Origin: Miltoncostaea sp963771025
GTDB taxonomy: Bacteria > Actinomycetota > Thermoleophilia > Miltoncostaeales > Miltoncostaeaceae
Direction: 5' to 3'
DNA: 64,000 nucleotides
NCBI GenBank assembly: GCA_963771025.1
Contig: CAVYRL010000001.1
Coordinates: 868,001-932,000, forward strand
Shown here: piece after piece, positions 1 through 7,614 of the stretch
Numbering within the stretch: the first letter of the stretch is position 1
Layout of the letters: each line of letters opens with the position of its first letter
The notes under the pieces: generated by a model
What the model was told of the DNA's origin: nothing
What the model saw: the letters and a program-made list of their open reading frames with translations, nothing else
Databases searched by the model: none
Made by a program: the position numbers and the translations under genes

Positions 1-1
1 C

Positions 2-1144
2 GTCTTCATGGCCCCGTTCCATCAGCCCGGCGAGAATCCGACGGCGGCGCTGGAGCGTGACCTCGAGTTGATCCAGTGGCTCGACGCACTCGGCTTCGAC
101 GAGGCCTGGGTGGGCGAGCACCACAGCACCGGGTGGGAGACGATCGCCTCCCCCGAGCTGTTCCTCGCCGTCGCGGCCGAGCGCACCCGCCACATCCGTC
201 TCGGGACCGGCGTGGTGAGCCTCCCCTATCACCACCCCCTGATGGTGGCCGACCGGATCGTCCTGCTCGACCATCTCACCCGCGGACGGATCAACTTCGG
301 CGTGGGCCCCGGAGGACACATCACGGACGCGCGGATGCTGGGCATCCCGCCCGAGCTCCTGCGCCCGCGGATGGCCGAGGCCCTCGACGTGATCGTGCGG
401 CTGCTGACCGACCCCACCCCCCTCACGCTCGAGACCGAGTGGTTCACCCTCACCGACGCGGTGCTGCAGCTGCGCCCGTACCAGCGCCCGTACCCTCCGA
501 TCGCCGTGACCAGCATGGAGTCGCCGGCGGGCATGCAGCTCGCCGGCCGTCACGGTGCCGGGGTGCTCTCGATGACGGTCGCCAAGGGCCCGCGCGGCCC
601 GATCAACCTCGAGGCCCAGTGGAGCGTTGCCGAGGAGGAGGCCGCGAAGGCGGGACGCCGGGTCGAGCGTTCCGAATGGCGGCTGTCGCTGCCGGTGCAC
701 CTGGCAGAGACCCGCAAGGAGGCCCTCGACGACGCCCGTGCGGGCGCGGCGGCCTACCTGCTGGACTACGCCGAGGCCATCACCGGCAGGCCCCGGCCGG
801 TACCCGGCCCGAGGGACAGGATCGTGGATCAGATGGTCGAGGCGGGCAGCTGGGTGGTGGGCACCCCTGACGACGCTGTCGCGGCGATCGAACGGCTTCA
901 GGAGCGCTCGGGCGGCTTCGGCGGCCTGATGGTGTGGGCCAACGAGTGGGCACCGCGTGACAAGGTTCACCGCAGCTACGAGCTGCTCGCGCGGCATGTG
1001 ATGCCGCGCTTCCAGGGATCGCTCATCGGCATCGAGTCGTCCGGCGCCGTCGCGCGCGGCCGGGCCGAGGCCACCGGACACGAGCGCGTCGCCGCGGTGG
1101 AGAAGGCGCAGCAGGCGTACGAGCAGCAGAAGGGCTCGGGCTGA
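2..1144 (+). CDS. LLM-class flavin-dependent oxidoreductase (probably F420-dependent), 5'-truncated
   Basis: A luciferase-like monooxygenase-fold enzyme that would use FMN or F420 to oxidise a small substrate; the substrate cannot be read from sequence. The frame is open from base 2, and the residues before the first internal Met (VFMAPFHQPGENP) match the usual family N-terminus, so the true start lies just outside the window. Family landmarks are DEAWVGEHHS near the N-terminus, RLGTGVVSLPYHHP, and a glycine-rich INFGVGPG loop. The C-terminal tail is Ala/Glu-rich. F420 use is inferred from family and from other F420-type genes here (npdG at 12209, a PPOX-type protein at 51983). Confidence 0.88.
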   Translation, partial: VFMAPFHQPGENPTAALERDLELIQWLDALGFDEAWVGEHHSTGWETIASPELFLAVAAERTRHIRLGTGVVSLPYHHPLMVADRIVLLDHLTRGRINFGVGPGGHITDARMLGIPPELLRPRMAEALDVIVRLLTDPTPLTLETEWFTLTDAVLQLRPYQRPYPPIAVTSMESPAGMQLAGRHGAGVLSMTVAKGPRGPINLEAQWSVAEEEAAKAGRRVERSEWRLSLPVHLAETRKEALDDARAGAAAYLLDYAEAITGRPRPVPGPRDRIVDQMVEAGSWVVGTPDDAVAAIERLQERSGGFGGLMVWANEWAPRDKVHRSYELLARHVMPRFQGSLIGIESSGAVARGRAEATGHERVAAVEKAQQAYEQQKGSG

Positions 1145-1160
1145 CCCTCAGCCCGAGGGC

Positions 1161-2768
1161 TCAGTTCTGGCCGATGCTCGCAACCCTCCGGTAGACCCTG
1201 ACCCCGTCCTCCTGGAACACCAGGCGCCAGGCCTTGCTGGTCCGGAGCAGCCGGGCCCGCGAGCGGATGCCGAAGAGGCGCAGGGTCGGGCGGTCGCGTG
1301 CCATCTGGCGGAGGCGCGTCCCGTCGGAGATCACCACCCAGTCCGCGTCGAGGAGCTTCGGGAAGAGGTGGATCCGCTCGCGGGCCGACAGGTGCGATCC
1401 GGCGTCGTTGGTGGCGGATACCGCGGCGCCCGCAGGGATCACGTCCACCGCTCGCTGCAGAGCCCGGGCGTGCGTGTCCACCACGAGGGCGTTCTGGGGC
1501 ACGCTCCCCCACCCCCCGGGCACCCAGCCCCACAACGGCAGCGGCCCCTGCCAGACGCCGGTGAGGATCACGGCGGCGACGAGCAGCGCGGCCATCGCGC
1601 CCGACCGGTCGACGAGCCGGCCGAGGCGACCCTCGAGACCGCGGGCGCGCAGGTTGGCGAGCCCGAGCAGCGCCGCGGCCACGAAGACCGGCGTGATGAG
1701 GACGGCGTAGTGGTAGTCGACGTTCTGCGCGGGCCCGGTGCTGGCGAAGAGGTTGATGAGCAGCTGGGGCACCGCCACCGCGGCCAGCACCGGGGCGCAG
1801 AGCGGCAACAGCAACAGCGGCACGAGCAGTCCCGCGAGGTAGAGGAGGCGGCCGGGCGTGACGAGGACCTCGGCGAACTCCCAGGGCCGGGTGACGAGGT
1901 TCAGCGCGATGTCGCTCGGGCCGTTGCCGAGCTGGGAGTAGCGGTCGAGGTGGGCGTTGTTCGCCTGCAGGGCGAAGGCCGGCATGATCACCCCGACGGC
2001 GATCGCCACCCATGCCAGCGAGGAGACGGCGAGGACGACGGCCGCGCGCCGGTGCTCGGGATGGCGGAACCAGGCCCAGATCCCGAGCACCATGAGCAGC
2101 AACCCGACCTGCTCCTGGCAGAGGGCGGCGAGCGTGGCGCAGATCCCGAGGGTGACCCACCGGGCCTCCTCCACCGCCCAGATGCAGAACAGCAGCAGCG
2201 GGGCCGCCAGGGTCACCGGGTGGAAGTCGAACAGCGTCGCGTTGCCCAGCGCCGGGTACAGCAGATAGGCGGCGGCGCCGGCCAGCGCCAGGCGGTCGTC
2301 TCCCAGCCAGCGGCGCCCCAGCCAGAAGGCGGGCAGCGCGCCGGCCGCGACGATCACGGCCTGGGCCACCAAGAGCATCTCGGGGCTCGACCACAGCATC
2401 CAGAGTGGCGCGAACAGAACCAGCACCGGGTCGACGTGGGCGCCCAGGCGGTTGAACTGCACCCCCGAGATGTCCGTGGTGTCGAGCGGGCGGCCCTGCG
2501 TCGTGCTCCAGACGGCCTGGACCATGTTGCCGAGGTCGAAGCGGCCGGTGGAGAAGCCGCGGTACCCCTGCACGGACATCCACGAGAAGACCGCGGCGTA
2601 GACGGCCATGAAACCCCAGACCAGCAGCTGCGCGCGGTCGGCGAGGAAGCGGCGTGCTCCTCCGGGCGGGTCCGGATCGGGCACGGGCAGAGCCGTCGGC
2701 GGACCCGGGCGCCGATGGCTGCCGGTGTCCTCCCGCGGCTCGATATCCGTGATCGGTGGTACCGCCAC
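1161..2768 (-). CDS. DUF2079 polytopic membrane protein
   Basis: 535 aa with a Pro-rich cytoplasmic N-terminus of about 40 residues followed by many hydrophobic segments. The region around residues 70-110 (FSTGRFDLGNMVQAVW, then the conserved RLGAHVDPVLVLFAPLW) is typical of DUF2079, a family resembling GT-C glycosyltransferases. A glycan-related role is inferred only from that fold resemblance. The C-terminal soluble part (about 430-535) resembles a small lumenal domain. The GTG start has a purine-rich GGGAGG just upstream. It converges on the oxidoreductase at 1144 with only 16 bases between. Confidence 0.82.
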   Translation of the reverse strand: MAVPPITDIEPREDTGSHRRPGPPTALPVPDPDPPGGARRFLADRAQLLVWGFMAVYAAVFSWMSVQGYRGFSTGRFDLGNMVQAVWSTTQGRPLDTTDISGVQFNRLGAHVDPVLVLFAPLWMLWSSPEMLLVAQAVIVAAGALPAFWLGRRWLGDDRLALAGAAAYLLYPALGNATLFDFHPVTLAAPLLLFCIWAVEEARWVTLGICATLAALCQEQVGLLLMVLGIWAWFRHPEHRRAAVVLAVSSLAWVAIAVGVIMPAFALQANNAHLDRYSQLGNGPSDIALNLVTRPWEFAEVLVTPGRLLYLAGLLVPLLLLPLCAPVLAAVAVPQLLINLFASTGPAQNVDYHYAVLITPVFVAAALLGLANLRARGLEGRLGRLVDRSGAMAALLVAAVILTGVWQGPLPLWGWVPGGWGSVPQNALVVDTHARALQRAVDVIPAGAAVSATNDAGSHLSARERIHLFPKLLDADWVVISDGTRLRQMARDRPTLRLFGIRSRARLLRTSKAWRLVFQEDGVRVYRRVASIGQN

Positions 2769-2837
2769 ACGCCTCCCTGGAGGGCCCCGGCGGACCCCGC
2801 GACGCCCAGATCGGCACTGTAGAGCACTTTGCGGGTG

Positions 2838-3905
2838 TTACGCGCCCGTGAAGACCCGGTTGAACTCCGTCCTCCACTCCTGCGCCTGCGATCCGAGGCG
2901 GTAGGCGCCGGGACCGTTGGCGAGGAGTCGTGCCGACACGGGCGTCGCCTGGGCGAGCGACCACTGGCACTGCATGGGCGAGCCGCAACCCGTCGACCCC
3001 TTCGGCGGGGCGACTGCCGAGCTGATGACGAGGTGGATGCGTCCCTGAGACACGCCGAACCGGCGGCTGTAGGCGCTGAAGACCCGCGGGGCCTTCTTCC
3101 ACTCGCCCGCGCTCAGCGGGGTGAGGCCGGTGGCCGCCGAGTGGTGGTACATCTCGAGCCAGACGCCGCCGGAGCGGGCAAGGGCGGGCATCACGCCGCG
3201 CCAGGTGGCGCGGTGCGGCTTGCCGTCACGGCCGAGGTGATGGTAGGGGCCGCGCCCGGCGGCGATCGAGGTGAGGAACGCCGGGGCGATGTAGAAGTGG
3301 ACGCGCTGAGCGTAGGAGCCGCCCGAGGGGTACGGACGCGCCGCCAGCAGGCGCATGGCGTCGGACATCTTCTGGCCGGGGCTGTCCGGGGCGATCACCG
3401 GGAGGGGCACGGGGCCCTTGGCCAGGCGCCAGCCGGTCTTGGTGACGATCAGCCGGTTGAGGGACGAGACGCGGATCCTCGTGCCGCGCACCCACTTGTA
3501 GCTGTACCTGACCTTGACCCGGCCGTCGTTGTACGCGTTGCCGATCTCATCGACGGCGACCAGCCCGGACGTGTTGCCGTAGCCGGGATCGTCGATCTCG
3601 TCCTGCAGACGGGCGGCGATGTCCTCGGGAGACAGGTCCGCGAGCAGCGACGCGCTGACCTTGCCGATCCGGAACCCGGAATCGCGCCCGGCCGGGTCGA
3701 AGAGACCGCCGACACCGGGATCCTGGCGGAAAGCACCACGATCGATGCCGATCGCCGGCCCCGGCCCTGAGGGGTCCGTGAGGACACGAACCGCCGCCTG
3801 CTCGTCGTAGAGGATGGACATCCTCTCGGCCATGGCCAGGCTCGGCACCGCCACGAGGGCGGCGACGGCGAGGGAAAGCGGGACGAGAAAGCGGGGAGGC
3901 GGCAC
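2838..3905 (-). CDS. secreted protein of unknown function
   Basis: 355 aa. An N-terminal signal peptide is clear: a short charged start, a hydrophobic stretch LVPLSLAVAALVAVP and a likely cleavage after AMA near residue 26. The mature part contains many aromatic residues (GPYHHLGRDGKPHRATWRG, WLEMYHHS, CQWSLAQATPVSARLLANG) and two cysteines close together near residue 315 that could form a disulphide. I do not recognise the family. The GTG start has AGGAG five bases upstream. Divergent from the SRPBCC-photolyase operon across about 195 bases. Confidence 0.7.
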   Translation of the reverse strand: MPPPRFLVPLSLAVAALVAVPSLAMAERMSILYDEQAAVRVLTDPSGPGPAIGIDRGAFRQDPGVGGLFDPAGRDSGFRIGKVSASLLADLSPEDIAARLQDEIDDPGYGNTSGLVAVDEIGNAYNDGRVKVRYSYKWVRGTRIRVSSLNRLIVTKTGWRLAKGPVPLPVIAPDSPGQKMSDAMRLLAARPYPSGGSYAQRVHFYIAPAFLTSIAAGRGPYHHLGRDGKPHRATWRGVMPALARSGGVWLEMYHHSAATGLTPLSAGEWKKAPRVFSAYSRRFGVSQGRIHLVISSAVAPPKGSTGCGSPMQCQWSLAQATPVSARLLANGPGAYRLGSQAQEWRTEFNRVFTGA

Positions 3906-4002
3906 GGTACTCCTGGAGTTGGGACTCCCCTCCCCTATCGGCGTCCGGCCCTGGGTTTACGAGGGGGGCTGGATAGGAATCCTCCGGTCCGTCCGCCTGG
4001 GC

Positions 4003-4040
4003 GCCAATTGACATCCGCGTCGACGCCAAGTGGCGTCGAC
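4003..4040. promoter_or_regulatory. paired palindromic element upstream of the SRPBCC-photolyase operon
   Basis: Two degenerate copies of GCCAATTGGC lie exactly 22 bases apart: GCCAATTGAC at 4003-4012 and GCCAAGTGGC at 4025-4034. The second sits in a perfect inverted repeat with 10-base arms (4019-4028 and 4031-4040) around the dinucleotide AG. A -35-like TCGACA (4037-4042) and -10-like TAGGGT (4061-4066) with an 18-base spacer overlap the right arm, so a bound protein could control the downstream operon. A second -10-like TAGGCT (4089-4094) lies 6 bases before the ATG and could give a leaderless transcript. Function is inference; the repeat geometry is seen directly. Confidence 0.55.
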
Positions 4041-4100
4041 AGATCCACGGGTTCCGACGGTAGGGTTCGCGGGTCAACCGGCACGGTCTAGGCTCGGCCC

Positions 4101-4592
4101 ATGGGGATGCCCGCCACATTTGAGAGATCCGTCGAGATCGCCGCGCCGATCGAGCTTGTCTTCGGCTTCCACCTGGACACCCGCAACGCCCGGCTCATCT
4201 CCCCTGCCGGCACCACGGTCGTCGAGGTGAAGGGCGTCTTCCCCGTACGGCAGGGCTCGGTCGTGACGATGCGCCTGCGCCAGCGCCCGATTCCTCTCGC
4301 CAGCACCTGGCGGGTGAGGATCGACGCCGTCGAGAGGCCCACCCTGATCGTGGACGTCGCCGAGCGCTCCCCCTTCGCCGACTGGCGTCACGAGCACGCC
4401 TTCGCGTCGCTCGGCGACGACCGCACGCTGATGACCGACCGGGTCACCTACCGGCTTCCCCTCGGGTCGCTCGGCCGTTTGGCCAATCGACTCGTCGTGC
4501 GGCGCCAATTGGCGCACACCTTCGCCGAGCGGCAGCGCCTCACCCGTGCGGTGCTCGAGGAGCGGGCCGGAAGGGCGAGGGCGGCGAGCTGA
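4101..4592 (+). CDS. SRPBCC-family (START/Bet v1-like) protein
   Basis: 163 aa. The N-terminus FERSVEIAAPIELVFGFHLDTRNARLISPAG has the strand-helix pattern of the polyketide-cyclase/SRPBCC fold, and the C-terminal part DRVTYRLPLGSLG.LANRLVVRRQL is the family's long helix preceded by the usual DxVxYxxPxG. Such proteins bind hydrophobic ligands; no catalytic residue can be assigned. It lies 17 bases before the photolyase and presumably shares its promoter. No Shine-Dalgarno is seen, consistent with a leaderless message. ATG at 4107 is an alternative start. Confidence 0.82.
   Translation: MGMPATFERSVEIAAPIELVFGFHLDTRNARLISPAGTTVVEVKGVFPVRQGSVVTMRLRQRPIPLASTWRVRIDAVERPTLIVDVAERSPFADWRHEHAFASLGDDRTLMTDRVTYRLPLGSLGRLANRLVVRRQLAHTFAERQRLTRAVLEERAGRARAAS
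4482..4513. repeat. intragenic 22-bp-spaced pair related to GCCAATTGGC
   Basis: GCCAATCGAC (4482-4491) and a perfect GCCAATTGGC (4504-4513, inside the 14-base palindrome GCGCCAATTGGCGC) start 22 bases apart within the 3' part of the SRPBCC gene. The spacing equals that of the three other pairs in the window (4003, 8849, 36453). The left copy is degenerate, so chance cannot be excluded here. Confidence 0.4.
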
Positions 4593-4609
4593 CATCCCGG
4601 GGGCCGACC

Positions 4610-5995
4610 GTGGTCTGGTTCCGTCGCGACCTGCGCGTGGCCGATCATCCTGGCCTGGCACGAGCCGCCCGCGAGGGCGACGTCGTCTGCCTGTTCGTCG
4701 TCGATCCCGCCATTCTCGGCCGCCGCCACCACCGTGCCCCGGCGCGCCTGCGGTTCCTGCGGGCCGGGCTGGAGGCCCTCGATGCGGAGCTCCTGGCCCG
4801 GGGCTCCCGGCTCGTGGTGCGCGAGGGGATCCCGGAGGAGGTCGTGCCGGCCGTGGCCGCCGAGGTGGCCGCGACCACCGTGACCCACATCCGGGAGGTC
4901 TCGCCGCTCGGGCGCGCGCGCGACGGGCGGGTGGCCGCCGCTCTGCGGTCGGCCGGAGTCGAGGTGCGGGTGACCGGCGGCGACCTGCTCGCCGAGCCCC
5001 GGGACCTCGCGGGCACCTCAGGTGGCGGCTATCGCGTGTTCACGCCCTTCAGCAGAGTCTGGAGCGCGATCCCGGTCCCCGAGCACGTTCCGGCGCCGCA
5101 GCGCATCGACGGGCCCGCGCTGGCCAGCGCGGGCCTCGCGCGTCTGCCATCCGGCGAGCCTCCGCTGCCCGCGGGGCCGGCCGCGGCGCGCGAGCGGCTG
5201 GTCGCGTTCATCCGCTCCGGGGCCGCCGACGCCTACGCGGCCGAGCGGGACATCCCCTCGCACGACGCGACGTCCCACATGTCGGCGTATCTGCGCTTCG
5301 GGATGTGTACGGGCGGCCAGATCGGGCGAGCCCTGGGGCGTCCGGCCGGCATCTCGGGCGGGCGGGAGGCCTTCTGGCGCCAGGTCTGCTGGCGCGAGTT
5401 CTACCACCACCACCTGGCGCGCAATCCTGAGGTCACCCGGGTGGCGTTCCAGCCGAATCTGCGCGGTGTCGCGTGGGAGGGATCGGACGACGACCTCGCG
5501 GCATGGAGAGCCGGAGAGACCGGGTTTCCAATCGTCAACGCGGGCATGCGCCAACTCGCGACGACCGGCTGGATGCACAATCGGGTCCGCATGATCGTCG
5601 CCTCGTTCCTGGTCAAGGATCTGCTGATCGACTGGCGGCGCGGCGAATCCGCCTTCATGCAGGAGCTCGTGGATGGCGATCCCGCCAACAACAACGGCGG
5701 CTGGCAGTGGACCGCGGGCACGGGGACCGACGCGGCGCCCTACTTCCGCGTGCTCAACCCGACCCGGCAGGGTCAGCGCTTCGACCCCGACGGTGGGTTC
5801 GTGCGGCGGTTCGTGCCCGAGCTGGCGCGGGTTCCCGACACGCACGTCCACGAGCCGTGGCGCCTCTCCGACGAGGAGCAGCGCGGTGCCGGGTGCCGCA
5901 TCGGACGCGACTACCCGGCCCCACGGGTGGATCACCGCGAGCGGCGTGAGACCACGCTCGAGCTCTACCGGACGTCTCGGAAAGCGGCCGGCTGA
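4610..5995 (+). CDS. phr: deoxyribodipyrimidine photolyase (class I CPD photolyase)
   Basis: 461 aa, the usual length for class I photolyases, which use light and FADH- to split cyclobutane pyrimidine dimers. The N-terminal antenna domain starts VVWFRRDLRVADHPGL. The FAD-binding domain carries FWRQVCWREFYHHHL, GMRQLATTGWMHNRVRM and the diagnostic GDPANNNGGWQWTAGTGTD, followed by YFRVLNPTRQGQRFDPDG. The GTG start is next to the SRPBCC stop. It ends 14 bases from the convergent CheW-like gene. Confidence 0.95.
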   Translation: MVWFRRDLRVADHPGLARAAREGDVVCLFVVDPAILGRRHHRAPARLRFLRAGLEALDAELLARGSRLVVREGIPEEVVPAVAAEVAATTVTHIREVSPLGRARDGRVAAALRSAGVEVRVTGGDLLAEPRDLAGTSGGGYRVFTPFSRVWSAIPVPEHVPAPQRIDGPALASAGLARLPSGEPPLPAGPAAARERLVAFIRSGAADAYAAERDIPSHDATSHMSAYLRFGMCTGGQIGRALGRPAGISGGREAFWRQVCWREFYHHHLARNPEVTRVAFQPNLRGVAWEGSDDDLAAWRAGETGFPIVNAGMRQLATTGWMHNRVRMIVASFLVKDLLIDWRRGESAFMQELVDGDPANNNGGWQWTAGTGTDAAPYFRVLNPTRQGQRFDPDGGFVRRFVPELARVPDTHVHEPWRLSDEEQRGAGCRIGRDYPAPRVDHRERRETTLELYRTSRKAAG

Positions 5996-6008
5996 GCGCC
6001 GGTCGTGG

Positions 6009-6476
6009 TCAGGAGGCCGGGGTGCGCTCCCCGAGAATCCGGGGGACGTCGAGCAGTTGCATGCGGCGATCCTCGACGCGCATGCTGCCACCGATGGGTC
6101 CGGACGTGTCGGTCACCTCTCTCAGGGCGCACCGTGCCGGGTCCACGATCAGGATCTCGCTGACCTCGTCGACGACGAGGCCGGCCGACAGCGGACCGGC
6201 GGCCACCACGACGATCCGGGCGTCGTCCATCGTCCACGCGGCGCCGACGCCGAGCAGGGAACGAAGGCTCACGACGGCGACCATGCGGCCTCCGAGGTTC
6301 ATGACGCCCTCCACGTGACTCGGGCTGCCGGGCACCGGCCGGGGGGGTCTATAGGGGGCGATCTGCCGGACGAGCGCCATCGGCAGGGCGTACTCGACGC
6401 CGGCGACGCCGACGATCGCGATCTGGGTCGTGGTGGCGACGACGGTGCCGACCGGCGGCTCGCTTTTCTCACCCAT
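6009..6476 (-). CDS. single-domain CheW-like protein
   Basis: 155 aa from an ATG at 6476. The sequence follows the CheW fold: a first strand with VGVEYALPMALVRQIAPY, then VEGVMNLGGRMVAVVSLRSLLG (the usual G.hhLRG.hh.hhDL region) and GLVVDEVSEIL, RVEDRRMQLLDV at the C-terminus. CheW proteins scaffold receptor-CheA arrays, but no CheA, receptor or CheY gene is visible here. An alternative role is a purine-binding CheW adaptor in a non-chemotaxis system. A longer upstream open frame runs over the TPP riboswitch and thiL and is not coding. Confidence 0.8.
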   Translation of the reverse strand: MGEKSEPPVGTVVATTTQIAIVGVAGVEYALPMALVRQIAPYRPPRPVPGSPSHVEGVMNLGGRMVAVVSLRSLLGVGAAWTMDDARIVVVAAGPLSAGLVVDEVSEILIVDPARCALREVTDTSGPIGGSMRVEDRRMQLLDVPRILGERTPAS

Positions 6477-6540
6477 CGCGGTGCCTATCGGCGCTCGCGT
6501 GCCGCGATTGAGCCCGGAGGCGGGTGGTAGGGTCCTCCAC

Positions 6541-6630
6541 AGCAGGGGAGCTGCCGCACGGGCGGCTGAGAGGAGGCGCACCAGCCTCGACCCTCCAACC
6601 TGATCTGGGTAATGCCAGCGAAGGGAGTGC
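6541..6630 (+). promoter_or_regulatory. TPP riboswitch (THI element)
   Basis: The conserved blocks occur in the right order: GGGGAGC (6545-6551), CTGAGA (6566-6571), GACCC (6589-6593), CCTGAT (6599-6604), TAATGCCAGCG (6610-6620) and AAGGGA (6621-6626). This thiamine pyrophosphate aptamer sits directly before thiL, whose GTG lies at 6640. The only Shine-Dalgarno-like tract, AAGGGAG, is part of the aptamer's conserved 3' segment, so ligand binding could hide the ribosome-binding site; no separate terminator hairpin is seen. Translational control is inference. Confidence 0.93.
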
Positions 6631-6639
6631 ACGGACCCG

Positions 6640-7614
6640 GTGTCCGAGTCGGATCTGATCGAGCGGATCACGCTGCGCGCCGCGCGTCGGCCGGGCACCG
6701 AACTCGGTGTCGGCGATGACGCGGCCATCCTGAGCGTGGCCGGCGACGCGGTGGTGGCCCAGGACCTGCTGGTCGACAACGTCCACTTCCGGCTGTCAAC
6801 CACGGGGGCGCGGGATCTCGGCCACAAGGCGCTGGCCGTGAACCTGTCCGACATCGGCGCGATGGGCGCCGAGCCGATCGCGGCATTCGTCGGCCTGGTG
6901 TTGCCCCCCTCCGGGTTCGACGGCGACGACTTCGATGGGCTTTACGACGGCATGGAGGAGCTCGCCGCCCGACACGGCGTGAGCGTCGCCGGGGGAGACC
7001 TGACGGGCGGGCCGGCGCTGATCCTGGCCGTGACGGTCATCGGCCGGCCGTATCCGGGCGTGGTTCCGCTGCGACGCGACGGCGCCGCCTCCGGGGATCT
7101 GCTGTGCGTCACCGGCAGACTCGGCGCTGCGGCGGCGGGCTTTGCGCTGCTCGAGGAGCCGGGCCTGGCCGACGGGATCGACGGGGCCGAGGCCCTGCGC
7201 GCGGCCCAGCGGCGGCCGGAGCCTCGCGTCGAGGCCGGGCGGCTGCTGGCCGGTCACGGCGCGACGGCGATGATGGACCTCTCGGATGGGCTCGCCCTCG
7301 ACGGCGGGCGCATCGCCATGGCCTCGGGCCTGCGGGCGGTGATCCAGATCGACGCGATCCCGGTCGCCCCCGGGGTGGAGGCGGTCGCGCAGAGGACGGG
7401 GAGGGACGCGCGCGTCCTGGCGTTGACCGGCGGCGAGGACTACGAGTTGCTCGCGGCCGTCCCCGCGGACCGTCTGAACGCGCTGCGCGCGCTGCTCGGC
7501 GTTTCGCTCACTCCCGTCGGCGCCCTCGAGGACGGGGCACCGGGCCTGGAGGTCCGCGACGCCGATGGACGTGAGATCGCGCTGGAGAAGCCTGGGTGGG
7601 AGCACGATCTCTGA
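6640..7614 (+). CDS. thiL: thiamine-monophosphate kinase
   Basis: 324 aa. Phosphorylates thiamine monophosphate to TPP using ATP. It follows the ThiL/PurM fold: GVGDDAAIL near residue 25, VVAQDLLVDNVHF, HKALAVNLSDIGAMGAEP, a GGDLTGGP loop near residue 123, and MMDLSDGLALDGGRI in the C-terminal half, with GGEDYELL near residue 267. The GTG start is set by the upstream TPP riboswitch, which gives end-product feedback. No other thi gene is adjacent, so this is a single-gene TPP regulon member. Confidence 0.96.
   Translation: MSESDLIERITLRAARRPGTELGVGDDAAILSVAGDAVVAQDLLVDNVHFRLSTTGARDLGHKALAVNLSDIGAMGAEPIAAFVGLVLPPSGFDGDDFDGLYDGMEELAARHGVSVAGGDLTGGPALILAVTVIGRPYPGVVPLRRDGAASGDLLCVTGRLGAAAAGFALLEEPGLADGIDGAEALRAAQRRPEPRVEAGRLLAGHGATAMMDLSDGLALDGGRIAMASGLRAVIQIDAIPVAPGVEAVAQRTGRDARVLALTGGEDYELLAAVPADRLNALRALLGVSLTPVGALEDGAPGLEVRDADGREIALEKPGWEHDL

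Noticed and set aside
1145..1160. Small hairpin between the oxidoreductase and DUF2079 genes
   Set aside because: Only a 5-base stem and no U-tract; too weak to call a terminator.
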